A stretch of DNA of 64,000 bases from Shimia sp047124445 (GTDB lineage Bacteria > Pseudomonadota > Alphaproteobacteria > Rhodobacterales > Rhodobacteraceae), in the NCBI RefSeq assembly GCF_047124445.1, contig NZ_CP138921.1:3844001-3908000 (forward strand). Direction: 5' to 3'. The stretch's first letter is position 1. The number at the start of each line of letters is the position of its first letter. This document shows positions 1 through 8,219 of this stretch, piece by piece. Below the pieces are notes generated by a model. It did no database searches. It had not been told where the DNA came from and was given only the letters and a program-made list of their open reading frames with translations. Both the position numbers and the translations under genes were made by a program.

Positions 1-1386
1 GAGCTCTTCGACCGTCATGTTCGCGGTGTCTTTGGCAGACGAAAGCGCGAGGGTCGCTTGCAGCTTCGAAGCCGTGCTACCGGTTTGGGACGTATGCGCC
101 TCATCGATGATCACGGCAAACCTACGGTCCTTCAGCGACGTTTCCGTCAGGATTGCTTCCATCGCATGCGGGAAGGTTTGCAGCGTCACCACGATAATCG
201 GCACGCCCTTCAGCATGGCTTCCGTCAACTGCGCGGTCTTCGTCTTGGAGCTTGTCTCGCGGTCAATCGCGGCGATCATGCCCTTGCGATGGTCGATCTG
301 CTGAACGGCGTCTTGCAACTGCCCATCCAGCACAGTCCGGTCCGTCACGATGATAACGGTATCAAAGACTGCCTTGCCGTCGTCATGGCGCAGCTTAGTC
401 AGGTCGTGGGCCGTCCAGGCAATCGTCGACGTCTTGCCCGAACCGGCGCTATGCTCGCAGAGGTAAGCGTGCCCGGGGCCTTTCTCTTTCGCGTCTGCGA
501 TCATCTTGTTGACCGCGTCATGCTGGTGGAAGCGCGGGAATATCAGCGTTTCCTTGACCGTCCAGTTGCCCTTCAGGTCCACCACATCCTTCTTCTCGAC
601 GTAGACGAAGCTGTGGAAGATGCGCAGGAAGGCGTCAGGCTGGCAAATTTCTTCCCAGAAATAGGCGACGGGGTATTCGCCGTCATCACGGGGCGGGTTG
701 CCGCCTTTGCCGTCATGGCCACGGTTGAAGGGCAGGAAGTAGGTGTTCTCACCCGCCAGTTTCGTCGCCATCCAAATCTCGCTGTCGGACATCGCGAAAT
801 GCACGATGGCACCGCGTTTGAAGGTCAGCAGCGGGTGTTTGCGACCGGTGGCGGGGTCCTCGGGCAGGCGGTTGCGTTTGTATTGTTCGCGCGCGCTTTC
901 GGCGGATTGGGTAAAGTCGGTTTTGAGCTCGACCGTGGCGACGGGCAGCCCGTTGATGAAGAGACCCAGATCGATCGCCAGCTCGCGGCCGGGGTGGTAC
1001 TTCAGCTGGGGCACAACGCGCAGCCGGTTGGCGGCATGGCGCGCGATGATCGTCTCATTGCGCTGATCTTCGGGCGCGGCCTCGGACATGTCGATCTGCC
1101 CGCAGCCCGCGATGGAAAAGCCACGGCGCAGAACCTGGATGGTCCCTTGTTTCGCCAAGGCGGCATCGAGACGGGAGAGCAGCGTTTCGCGGGCGCGATC
1201 ACCGTTCAGGGCGACGAGCTTGTCCCATTTTGGCCTTTGGGTCTCTTGGATCCAGGCTTCCAGATCCTCGGTATAGACGGCGGTGTCTTGGTCAAAGCCT
1301 TTGGTGTCGCCAAGCAGCCAGCCCTGTTCCGTCAGCTTTTTGACGATATAGGCCTCAAGGTGTTTTTCGTGGTGTAAATCGCTCAT
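1..1386 (-). CDS. hsdR: Type I restriction endonuclease subunit R, HsdR (partial, N-terminal 462 codons)
   Basis: Motor and nuclease subunit of a type I restriction-modification complex; it translocates DNA with ATP and cuts at a distance. The gene runs off the left edge, so roughly half of a normal ~1000-residue HsdR is visible. Seen: a PD-(D/E)XK nuclease core with an aspartate near residue 140 (AIDLGLF) and the ELK triad near residue 152, a Walker A motif (SAGSGKT, ~residue 311) and a DEAH box (IIDEAHT, ~residue 429) of the SF2 helicase. The start ATG at 1386 overlaps the hsdS stop by 4 bp (ATGA), so translation is probably coupled. It is the last visible gene of the minus-strand operon. 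Identification is firm; whether the C-terminal half is intact cannot be seen. Confidence 0.95.
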   Translation of the reverse strand, partial: MSDLHHEKHLEAYIVKKLTEQGWLLGDTKGFDQDTAVYTEDLEAWIQETQRPKWDKLVALNGDRARETLLSRLDAALAKQGTIQVLRRGFSIAGCGQIDMSEAAPEDQRNETIIARHAANRLRVVPQLKYHPGRELAIDLGLFINGLPVATVELKTDFTQSAESAREQYKRNRLPEDPATGRKHPLLTFKRGAIVHFAMSDSEIWMATKLAGENTYFLPFNRGHDGKGGNPPRDDGEYPVAYFWEEICQPDAFLRIFHSFVYVEKKDVVDLKGNWTVKETLIFPRFHQHDAVNKMIADAKEKGPGHAYLCEHSAGSGKTSTIAWTAHDLTKLRHDDGKAVFDTVIIVTDRTVLDGQLQDAVQQIDHRKGMIAAIDRETSSKTKTAQLTEAMLKGVPIIVVTLQTFPHAMEAILTETSLKDRRFAVIIDEAHTSQTGSTASKLQATLALSSAKDTANMTVEEL

Positions 1387-2633
1387 GCTGCGGCCCTCAC
1401 ATCAATCTTACCGGTCACCGCCGCTGTAATGAGCGCCGCGCGTTTTTCTTTCAAAAGCGCGATGGAGCGCTCGGTCTTTTCAATCAGGCCTTCGATGCGC
1501 GCTGTTTCGCGGTCGATATGGCCGAGGATTTCATCCTGTTCCGATAGTGGGGGCAGGCAAACGCGGATATCGCGGAAGTACTCCCAATAAAGCCGCATGC
1601 GAAAATCGGCGATCCCTCTGGAGTATCTGCGGATTTCTTCGGCAGCGCTTTTTGTATGCAATAGGTGCTCCAAAAACTTGGTTCTAAACTCGGCAATAGG
1701 CCGCGCGACAACATAGGCAGGACTGACCAATCCAGACACAGCCACGGCACCAAATGCGCCTTGCCACGCGCGCATCATGTTATAGACAAGGTCGCCTGGT
1801 TCAACACCTTGATATTTAGTGCGATCTTCGCTCAACGCGACTTTACGATCGCGTTCTTCATCAGACAGCTCACCATCTGACACGCCGTTGTGGATCGATA
1901 CCGAAAGCACTGGCAGATCCGGGTCTGGCTTTCGGAAAGCTTCGCGAAACAGCGTCGCGATGCGTGGCGCATCCCAATGCGCCGGAATGTCGCCAATCCA
2001 TTCCACCCCTGAGGGTTTCATTTCGACGTTCCGGTCGATGCCCTTGGTAACGGCGTGGTCGATGACGGCCGCGCGCTTTTCCTTGAGCAGCGCGATGAAG
2101 CGCGTCTTGTTCTCGATCAACCCATCAATCCGCCCGGTCTCGCGGTCGAGATAATCGGCAATGGTCGTTTGAAGGTTTTTCGCAGGTGTCGGGGAGGTGA
2201 GAGCTCCGGCGAATGCCCACTCTGCACGAGGCATTTTGGCCCCGTTCGTAGAAGCATTCAGAGTCTCGATGAACACCTGCGACAGAAGTTGGTATGCTAC
2301 AAACCGAGGTTCACAGGAATCGTTCGGTCGAAGAACCCAAAGATCGCCAATAGCTTCACCGTCTGAACGCGCGAGGTATGCCTTTGCGAGGTAAGGGCGC
2401 AATTTTCCGAAGAGGATGTCACCCTCTATGAAGCTGATGCCGTCGCCATCAAAATCCGCCTCGGTCGGTACAAGCTTCCCTGTCCAACTCTCGATATTTT
2501 CTAGCGCAACGACGTTCGTCTTGTTCTTACTTTTCTTAGAAACCTTGCGAACGATTTGCTTCAGCGGCTTGAGTGACCAGCCTTCGGGAACGGCAGTTTC
2601 GGGAATTGACTTAATGGCTCCGAAGGATCTCAT
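1383..2633 (-). CDS. hsdS: Type I restriction-modification specificity subunit HsdS
   Basis: DNA-recognition subunit that sets the bipartite target of the HsdM2S methylase and HsdR2M2S nuclease. The 416-residue product has the usual two-fold layout: two target-recognition domains, each followed by a helical spacer rich in Leu, Lys and Glu. The spacers show the repeated family signature: LIENKTRFIALLKEKRAAVI near residues 176-195 and LIEKTERSIALLKEKRAALI near the C-terminus. The two TRDs differ, as expected for an asymmetric target. Both start and stop overlap neighbours by 4 bp (ATGA with hsdM at 2630-2633 and with hsdR at 1383-1386), so hsdM-hsdS-hsdR is one translationally coupled unit. Confidence 0.96.
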   Translation of the reverse strand: MRSFGAIKSIPETAVPEGWSLKPLKQIVRKVSKKSKNKTNVVALENIESWTGKLVPTEADFDGDGISFIEGDILFGKLRPYLAKAYLARSDGEAIGDLWVLRPNDSCEPRFVAYQLLSQVFIETLNASTNGAKMPRAEWAFAGALTSPTPAKNLQTTIADYLDRETGRIDGLIENKTRFIALLKEKRAAVIDHAVTKGIDRNVEMKPSGVEWIGDIPAHWDAPRIATLFREAFRKPDPDLPVLSVSIHNGVSDGELSDEERDRKVALSEDRTKYQGVEPGDLVYNMMRAWQGAFGAVAVSGLVSPAYVVARPIAEFRTKFLEHLLHTKSAAEEIRRYSRGIADFRMRLYWEYFRDIRVCLPPLSEQDEILGHIDRETARIEGLIEKTERSIALLKEKRAALITAAVTGKIDVRAAA

Positions 2634-4672
2634 TCTGTCACCTCTGCAAGAACCTCGGTGATCGAAGCCTCGATGGCCTTCAGCTCTGCATCGATCTCGT
2701 CCAGATCGCGCGGCGGGACGTATTCATAGAAATAGCGGTTGAAGTTGATCTCATAGCCGACGATCCCGATGTCACCATCGGTCTCGTCCACATAGGTCTC
2801 GTCGATATAGGCGTCATGGGCGTGGGGTGTCACCTCGGTTTCGAGGTAGTCATGGATATCGGTGCCCATGGGCACGTTTTCATAATCCGTCAGATCATCG
2901 TCGGGGATCAGGTTGCCCTTCTTGTCCTTGACCGGGTCAAGATCTTCGTCCCGCACGCCAAAGGCCTTTTGAAACGACTTGATCAGCGCCGCGTCGGCTT
3001 TGCCGAGGCTCGCGTCCTTTTTCGCCGCCGCCTTGGCAAAACTGTCGATCCAGTGCCAGTCATGGTCGGTGCCTGCGTGCTCTGCCAACAGTTCGCGCCA
3101 GCCTTGCCGCTGATCATCCGTGCGCTTTTCCCACGCCTTGTGTTCGGCCAGCGCTTCAAACCCCGCATCTGACACAACGATCTTGTGGCGCAGTGGGCGC
3201 AGCACCTTGATGCGGCGATAGCCAAAGTCTTGTGCGTCGAGGATGAGGCTTTTCTTGGTCGGCTCGAAGTCGGCGTAAAGCTGAACGATATCGCGAATTT
3301 GGTCCTCGCCAATCTTGCGCCGCTTGTTGCCCTCGCTCTTGCGGAGCGGTTCATACATCTCGGTCGCGTCGATCAGCTGAACCTTGCCGCGCCGGTCGGC
3401 AGGCTTGCGGTTCGATAGAACCCAGATGTAGGTGCCAATGCCCGTGCGAAAGAAGATCTCGGTCGGCAGCGCGATGATGGCCTCGACCACGTCTTGCTCT
3501 AGCAGGTGGCGGCGGATTTCAGATTCACCCTGACCAGCGTTGCCGTTGAAAAGGGGAGAGCCCGACAGCACGATCGCCGCGCGCCCGCCGCCCTTTTCAG
3601 GGTCTTCAAGCTTGCTGAGCAGGTGCAGCAGGAACAGCATCGAGCCATCGCTGACACGCGGCAGCTTGGGACCAAAGCGCCCCTCGAATTTCTGGTCGCG
3701 GTGTTCGCGCACGACTTCGGCCTGGTCCAACTCCCACTTCTTGCCGAATGGCGGGTTGGAAACGCAGTAGTGGAATTTGTCGTGGCGGAATTTGTCGGCA
3801 GACAGGGTGCTGCCGAGCTTGATGTTCTGGGACAGGTCGCGGCCGGGATCGGACTTCAGCGTCTTCAGAAGCATGCTCGCCAGACAAACGGCGTGGGTTT
3901 CGGATTCCAGTTCCTGGCCGTAGGGAACAAGGGTCGGGGCGGTACCATAGCGATCTTGCAACGACTGAACGTGCTCCATCCCGTCCGAGACAAAGCCGCC
4001 GGTGCCGATCGTCGGGTCATAGAGCGTGCGGATGATGCCGGGGTTGTCGATGAACATCTGGTCATCCGGTTCGAGCAGGAGCTCAATGCCCAGGTGGACC
4101 ACGTCACGGGGCGTCATGAAATCCTCGGCCGCTTCGTTCACCTCGGCCCCGAACCGGCGGATCAAGTGTTCATAGACGTTGGACATGGTCCGTTCGGGAA
4201 CCGCGTCGGGGTGCAGGTCGATGGCGGCGAAGTTCTGGCAGATCTTGTAGAGAACGCCCTTCTTGTCCATCTGGCTGATTGTGTTGATGAAATCGAACTG
4301 CTCGAAGATCACGCGGGCATTTGCGGAGAACTTCGCGATGTAGTCTTCAAGGTTCTGCCGGGTGCGGCCAGACCCTAGCGTTTCCAGGCTGTAGCTCGAT
4401 GTGTTGTAAAAGGGGTAGCCGGTTGCCTGACGCAGGATGACATCGACGTCGAGCCCGTTTTCGACGGCCATTTTGTGCATTTTAGCGGCTTCTTCCCGAG
4501 TAGGCTCGAGGACGCATTCAAGGCGGCGGAGAAGCGTGAACGGCAGGATGATCTTGCCGAAATCGACGTGTTTGAAGTTGCCCCAAAGGTCATCCGCGTT
4601 CTTCCAAATGAAGTCCGCGAGCGACGTGTGGGTGTTGTTGGCTTTTGCTGTGGTTGATGTCTGTGTGTTCAA
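2630..4672 (-). CDS. hsdM: Type I restriction-modification DNA methylase HsdM
   Basis: N6-adenine DNA methyltransferase of the type I complex. The 680-residue product has an N-terminal HsdM helical domain, the SAM-binding motif I (DPTIGTGGF, residues 219-227) and the catalytic motif IV (SNPPFG, residues 305-310), so it should be active. A long C-terminal extension (about residue 480 onward, rich in charged helices) makes it larger than the ~500-residue E. coli type, as in several proteobacterial type I families. The start used is TTG at 4672 because no ATG precedes the conserved N-terminus; the ribosome site is weak. About 78 bp separate it from the upstream methylase-like gene. Confidence 0.96.
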   Translation of the reverse strand: MNTQTSTTAKANNTHTSLADFIWKNADDLWGNFKHVDFGKIILPFTLLRRLECVLEPTREEAAKMHKMAVENGLDVDVILRQATGYPFYNTSSYSLETLGSGRTRQNLEDYIAKFSANARVIFEQFDFINTISQMDKKGVLYKICQNFAAIDLHPDAVPERTMSNVYEHLIRRFGAEVNEAAEDFMTPRDVVHLGIELLLEPDDQMFIDNPGIIRTLYDPTIGTGGFVSDGMEHVQSLQDRYGTAPTLVPYGQELESETHAVCLASMLLKTLKSDPGRDLSQNIKLGSTLSADKFRHDKFHYCVSNPPFGKKWELDQAEVVREHRDQKFEGRFGPKLPRVSDGSMLFLLHLLSKLEDPEKGGGRAAIVLSGSPLFNGNAGQGESEIRRHLLEQDVVEAIIALPTEIFFRTGIGTYIWVLSNRKPADRRGKVQLIDATEMYEPLRKSEGNKRRKIGEDQIRDIVQLYADFEPTKKSLILDAQDFGYRRIKVLRPLRHKIVVSDAGFEALAEHKAWEKRTDDQRQGWRELLAEHAGTDHDWHWIDSFAKAAAKKDASLGKADAALIKSFQKAFGVRDEDLDPVKDKKGNLIPDDDLTDYENVPMGTDIHDYLETEVTPHAHDAYIDETYVDETDGDIGIVGYEINFNRYFYEYVPPRDLDEIDAELKAIEASITEVLAEVTE

Positions 4673-4750
4673 GGTTCAGTCTCGTTCTGATTGGGTGCTG
4701 CACGCTTGGCGTGAAAATGAATTGAATTGGTTTGGGTTGGAGGCGGGAGG

Positions 4751-6454
4751 TCAGGGCATGTCTCGGTTCAGCTCTCTGCTAGGCCAGGAGCTTGTTCGCT
4801 CGGCTTCAATCTCGGCTAAGATTGTCTCGATCTGAGCATGCCGCTCTTGCCTCTGCTTGAATGTGAGTTCTGCGCGTTCGGCTTCTTCTTCGGAGGGGAT
4901 TGGAACTCGGAAGGCCTTCAGGTCTTTGATAGCGATGGATTGTATCGCTGAACCGCCAGCAAGTGTGCGCAGCGCCTCAACAACCGTTGGATTTGCCAGG
5001 TACTCATACAGAACCACACCGGAAACGCCCCCGCGTTTAGGGCGCAGGATCATGAAGGATTGGCCTGCCGTCCAAAACCCATCTTCGTCACTTGTCGGCG
5101 CATCGGCGGGGACGAGGCCTGCCGTGCCGATCGTACCTTTCACGGACAAAAGGACATCGCCAGGAAGCAACCGTTGGTTTCGAGCCTTGCGCATTTGCGC
5201 ACGTTCTAGCGTCGATATTTTGTGCGGTTGTGTCAGGAGGCCATGCTGGCTCACATCAGCGGGCGATGCCTCGAAGATGGTGAATTCTCCATCTTCTGCT
5301 TTGCCCAAACTTAGAGGGCGGATCAGTTCGACCGCATCTTGCAACTCAATCGTGCGCGAGCGCTCTAGGAAGCTTTCCAGCGCGACTGCGGCTGGAGGAA
5401 GCAGATACCGGTTGATGCTCAGGATGAAGTCTTTCGCTTTGATCTCCTCGAGCGAGACGTCCTTGGCGAAGGTTTCATCGGTTGCGGTGGTTTCATCCAA
5501 GTAGCGGGCCCATTTCGTGCCGGGAAGTATCTCAGGGCGTCCCCTAACTGTTCTTCCAGAGAAGATTGGATGAGAAAGATCGAGCATTCTGACCTTGGAG
5601 CCATCCATGTTGGAAGGGGTGAGAACCAAAACATCGGTGTCGATCATAGTGTTTGGGAAAATCATGCCGCCAGGAACCGCAAGGACGCCTTTCAAGCGAC
5701 CAGATGCAACGAGCGCTTCGCGCGCTAGGGGCTCAACGCCAACGCCTCGATACATTAGCCCATCTGGCACACAAAGGATGGTTTGGCCGGTCGACTGTGC
5801 TAGCGCGTCGGCTAAAGCGAGCACATCTTCGGTTAGGCGCTTTTTTCCCTCTTCCGCGTCCAATATCGCAAGTGTGCGTCGCGGAATCTGGTTGGTATTC
5901 ATGGGCTTGGATCCGAAAGGGGGAAAGCCCACTTCTGCCTCAAAAATGGTGGTATCTGTACGTGCGAGTGGATCGGCGAGTTGAACTTGCAATTTGCACT
6001 CCAAGAGAACGGCAAGGCTTTGTGCAAAGTCACAAATGTCCTTATTTTGCGCTACGAAGAGCACTGCCTTGCCTTGCATTGCCAGTAAAAGTGCTGTGTG
6101 GAGGGAGGCCTCGAACGAGCAGCGTACGGAACTCGCGTTATCGACAAATTCTGCAAAGCGCTTTGCTGGGGCCTTGGGCAGCCATGGCTCGTGGCGCCCA
6201 TGACTAGATGCCATCAATTCGTCAATCGCGGTCAGACGTTCCTTCGGCGAAAGGTCAAGAAGTGCCTGAGTGGCTTCATCAAGAACTCTCCCGCCTGCAT
6301 GCTCACTCGCGGCTTCCAAATCGTTTGGGGAGGGCATCGATTTCTCGGGATCCAAGCGAGATGCGCCGTAGAAGGCCACAATACGGGCTGCATGCTGAAT
6401 GCCAGGAATCTGGCGCACGGCCGAAAGGGCTTGTCTTTGATTGGGTTTGGTCAC
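4751..6454 (-). CDS. Degenerate N6-methylase-like protein fused to an HsdS-like recognition domain
   Basis: A 567-residue protein that looks like a HsdM core joined to one HsdS-type half. The GTG start at 6454 is chosen because AGGGG lies six bases upstream and it begins 10 bp after the preceding stop; a longer reading frame would overlap the upstream gene. Residues ~65-325 follow the order of an N6-adenine methylase (inactive-looking SAM region about 105-125, then GFPPFGSKP near 176-184 where active enzymes have NPPF), and residues ~375-567 resemble a type I specificity domain with its closing coiled coil (RAELTFKQRQERHAQIETIL). The glycine-rich SAM motif is absent and the catalytic Asn/Asp is Phe, so I infer a pseudo-methylase with a structural, regulatory or target-binding role. 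It sits in the R-M operon directly upstream of the intact hsdM. Confidence 0.72.
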   Translation of the reverse strand: MTKPNQRQALSAVRQIPGIQHAARIVAFYGASRLDPEKSMPSPNDLEAASEHAGGRVLDEATQALLDLSPKERLTAIDELMASSHGRHEPWLPKAPAKRFAEFVDNASSVRCSFEASLHTALLLAMQGKAVLFVAQNKDICDFAQSLAVLLECKLQVQLADPLARTDTTIFEAEVGFPPFGSKPMNTNQIPRRTLAILDAEEGKKRLTEDVLALADALAQSTGQTILCVPDGLMYRGVGVEPLAREALVASGRLKGVLAVPGGMIFPNTMIDTDVLVLTPSNMDGSKVRMLDLSHPIFSGRTVRGRPEILPGTKWARYLDETTATDETFAKDVSLEEIKAKDFILSINRYLLPPAAVALESFLERSRTIELQDAVELIRPLSLGKAEDGEFTIFEASPADVSQHGLLTQPHKISTLERAQMRKARNQRLLPGDVLLSVKGTIGTAGLVPADAPTSDEDGFWTAGQSFMILRPKRGGVSGVVLYEYLANPTVVEALRTLAGGSAIQSIAIKDLKAFRVPIPSEEEAERAELTFKQRQERHAQIETILAEIEAERTSSWPSRELNRDMP

Positions 6455-6464
6455 TTTCAGCCCC

Positions 6465-6737
6465 TTATTTTTTTGACGCCGGGCGTGCGAAACTGCCCGT
6501 GTTGTATGTCGTGATCTGACAGTCGCCCGCAACCACGACTGTGATCCCGCCCTTGCACTTGGCGCGCTCAAGGAGCTTCAGCGTTTGGCGAAGTTCGGCC
6601 GCGACTTGGTCGCAGTCCTTGCGGCGCAACACGATTTTGTCGCCTTCAAATACGCCATGCTCCAACGCAAGGTCTACCATCTGCTTGTTGATGCCGCGCT
6701 GGTTCATTCTGCAATCCATGTGGTTTGTAACTTGCAT
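6465..6737 (-). CDS. Small DUF4258-like protein
   Basis: A 90-residue protein with the layout of DUF4258: an N-terminal RMNQRGI segment, a central helix, then paired beta strands (GGITVVVAGDCQITTYNTG). The fold is related to RelE/BrnT-type small toxins and other RNA-binding proteins, but no catalytic assignment can be made. The ATG at 6737 is preferred over a TTG 24 bp upstream because AGAGGA precedes it by eight bases. It lies 86 bp downstream of the GIY-YIG gene and 10 bp upstream of the methylase-like fusion, in the same direction, so it travels with the R-M operon. It could be a toxin-like or regulatory accessory of that operon; function unknown. Confidence 0.65.
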   Translation of the reverse strand: MQVTNHMDCRMNQRGINKQMVDLALEHGVFEGDKIVLRRKDCDQVAAELRQTLKLLERAKCKGGITVVVAGDCQITTYNTGSFARPASKK

Positions 6738-6823
6738 CGACTTGTTCCTCTTGATGATCAAGAGATACGATCACCTGATTTAAAAATCAACCCCTTATTT
6801 TATATTTTTGTCACGAGGCCCTG

Positions 6824-7741
6824 TCAGCTCGAGGCGCTAGCTTCAGCTTGTTGCCAGTCGTGGTACGTCTGTTTTGATCCCTTGACCTTCCACTCCAGGC
6901 GTCCGTTGCTGTTTCGGTCCAGGACGACAGCAGCGGCGGCTGAAGGACTATTGAACGACCAAGGCTTCGTGAAACGGAGTTTTTGATTGCCGTCGGCGAC
7001 CAGAGTGCCGTCGGATATGAGCTTTTCCTTCAAGCTGCCGTAGCTTTGTTGGACATAGCCAGTTTCGGTCAGCGCCTCAGACCCTTCCAGTACAACAAAT
7101 TCACCATCTTCCTCTACAGCGGTCGCTTTGACGCCGCTCTTGTGGCGGATCTCGAATTGCACTTCGCCCTCGGTCCGCTCGTCAACAGGCTTCGCTGTCT
7201 GTGTTACCGCGCGCGGTTGTGGCTTGAGCATATCCAGACCGATCACGGGCAGGATGATGCGAAGGTTTGATAGAAACTGCTCCATGTTGGCTACGTCGGC
7301 CTCGGGCAATCGTCGCCTGCTGGTGTCCGGCTGCGTGCCGTTATCCAGCGTGACGCGGCCTGCCTGGGCGGCTTGCTCTATGAGCCGCGCCTCCAGATAC
7401 TCCGCGTGTCCTTTGGAAAGGTCATCGTCACTTGTGGTGATGGTGATGGCAGTTTCCCAGAAATCTCTTTTGATCGCGCTTTGCTTGACCCTCTCGGCCA
7501 CAGAGTTTCCGGAGCCAATATAGGAGCGGGTTGCACCGGCTTTTTCGGGATCAGGACCCGATAGGATATAGATACCGGTCCGATCAACTTCTTCACGAGC
7601 GGTCAGATCGCCGAAAGCTGAAGCGCCGCTTACAAAAAGCAAACCTGTCCAACCATGGATTGTCGCTTTTCGCAGCCCAGTTGGCTTCCCGTCGACGAGA
7701 AAAAGCTGGATTGTTCGACCGAATGAGCCCTCTGCTTGCAC
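6824..7741 (-). CDS. GIY-YIG nuclease family protein with C-terminal DUF4357 domain
   Basis: A 305-residue protein with a GIY-YIG nuclease-type core: GIYIL (residues 56-60), YIGSG (74-78), a conserved Arg84 and an acidic helix (AEYLEARL, Glu117). The C-terminal ~75 residues match the DUF4357 pattern (SLTETGYVQQ-like segment, then NSPSAAAAVVLDRNSNG and a W-rich close). Proteins of this build commonly sit with type I R-M genes, and here it is the first gene of the minus-strand operon. GTG at 7741 is the start because AGGGG precedes it by seven bases. The role in the system is unknown: an accessory nuclease or a DNA-binding modulator is possible. Confidence 0.85.
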   Translation of the reverse strand: MQAEGSFGRTIQLFLVDGKPTGLRKATIHGWTGLLFVSGASAFGDLTAREEVDRTGIYILSGPDPEKAGATRSYIGSGNSVAERVKQSAIKRDFWETAITITTSDDDLSKGHAEYLEARLIEQAAQAGRVTLDNGTQPDTSRRRLPEADVANMEQFLSNLRIILPVIGLDMLKPQPRAVTQTAKPVDERTEGEVQFEIRHKSGVKATAVEEDGEFVVLEGSEALTETGYVQQSYGSLKEKLISDGTLVADGNQKLRFTKPWSFNSPSAAAAVVLDRNSNGRLEWKVKGSKQTYHDWQQAEASASS

Positions 7742-8219
7742 GATTTTTCCCCTGAAAACATGATTCTAATAATTTCTTGTACAGCACACATTAACCACGA
7801 AATTACATGATTGTCGTCCCGCGAGGACGGCTTTTGCAAACGGACTGCATCAGGGCTCAACGGGCCGATGGCCCGCTCCCCCCGATCCAGACATCATTCT
7901 TTTCGTTTGGTCCGCCCAACATCCCTGTCCGTGGCGGTCAACCTTAGTCCATCCCCAAAATCAGTCACCAATTTCCCCTGTCTCGCAGGCGAACCATTCC
8001 TCGCGCGGCAAATTGGCGTCTGATTTTGGCGCAGACATTTTCTTCGCAAATGTGGCCGATTGACAGCCCCGTTCAGGGCCATGGGTCGGGCTTTGCCCTC
8101 TCCCACTCTGTTCCGCCGAATACATGCGTATTCGGTCAGATCAGGTGGCCGAGGCGCAGCCCATCGGCGGAAGGGGGCACGAAGCCTCACCCGCGTCACT
8201 TTGATCGAGGAGGCCACAA
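7742..8219 (+). other. Gene-free leader region upstream of ardC (copy 1 of a duplicated leader)
   Basis: This 478-bp stretch separates the minus-strand R-M operon from the plus-strand ardC unit, so it should hold divergent promoters. No convincing open frame is visible. Segments of it recur at 9340-9766: the GGTCCGCCCAACATCCC block (7908-7924 against ~9438-9454), the GGGTCGGGCT block, the stretch around the 20-bp hairpin at 8116-8135, the CAGCCCATCGGCGGA block, and GAGGAGGCCACAAATGGC spanning the ribosome site and start codon. I infer a duplicated promoter/leader module rather than coding sequence. Confidence 0.7.
8116..8135. promoter_or_regulatory. 20-bp hairpin/operator in the ardC leader
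   Basis: CCGAATACATGCGTATTCGG has perfect 8-bp arms around a 4-base centre. An identical copy lies at 9622-9641 before the next small-gene operon, in the same setting about 85-125 bp upstream of a start codon. Exact conservation within otherwise diverged leaders suggests a regulator binding site or an RNA structure. Which of the two cannot be decided from sequence. Confidence 0.6.

Noticed and set aside
58..1377. A 439-codon open frame on the plus strand over hsdR.
   Set aside because: It lies opposite the well-supported hsdR reading, with no family match; it reflects the high G+C content of the complementary strand.
3506..4378. A 290-codon open frame opposite hsdM.
   Set aside because: It is antisense to the conserved methylase domain with its SAM and NPPF motifs, and its translation shows no domain.
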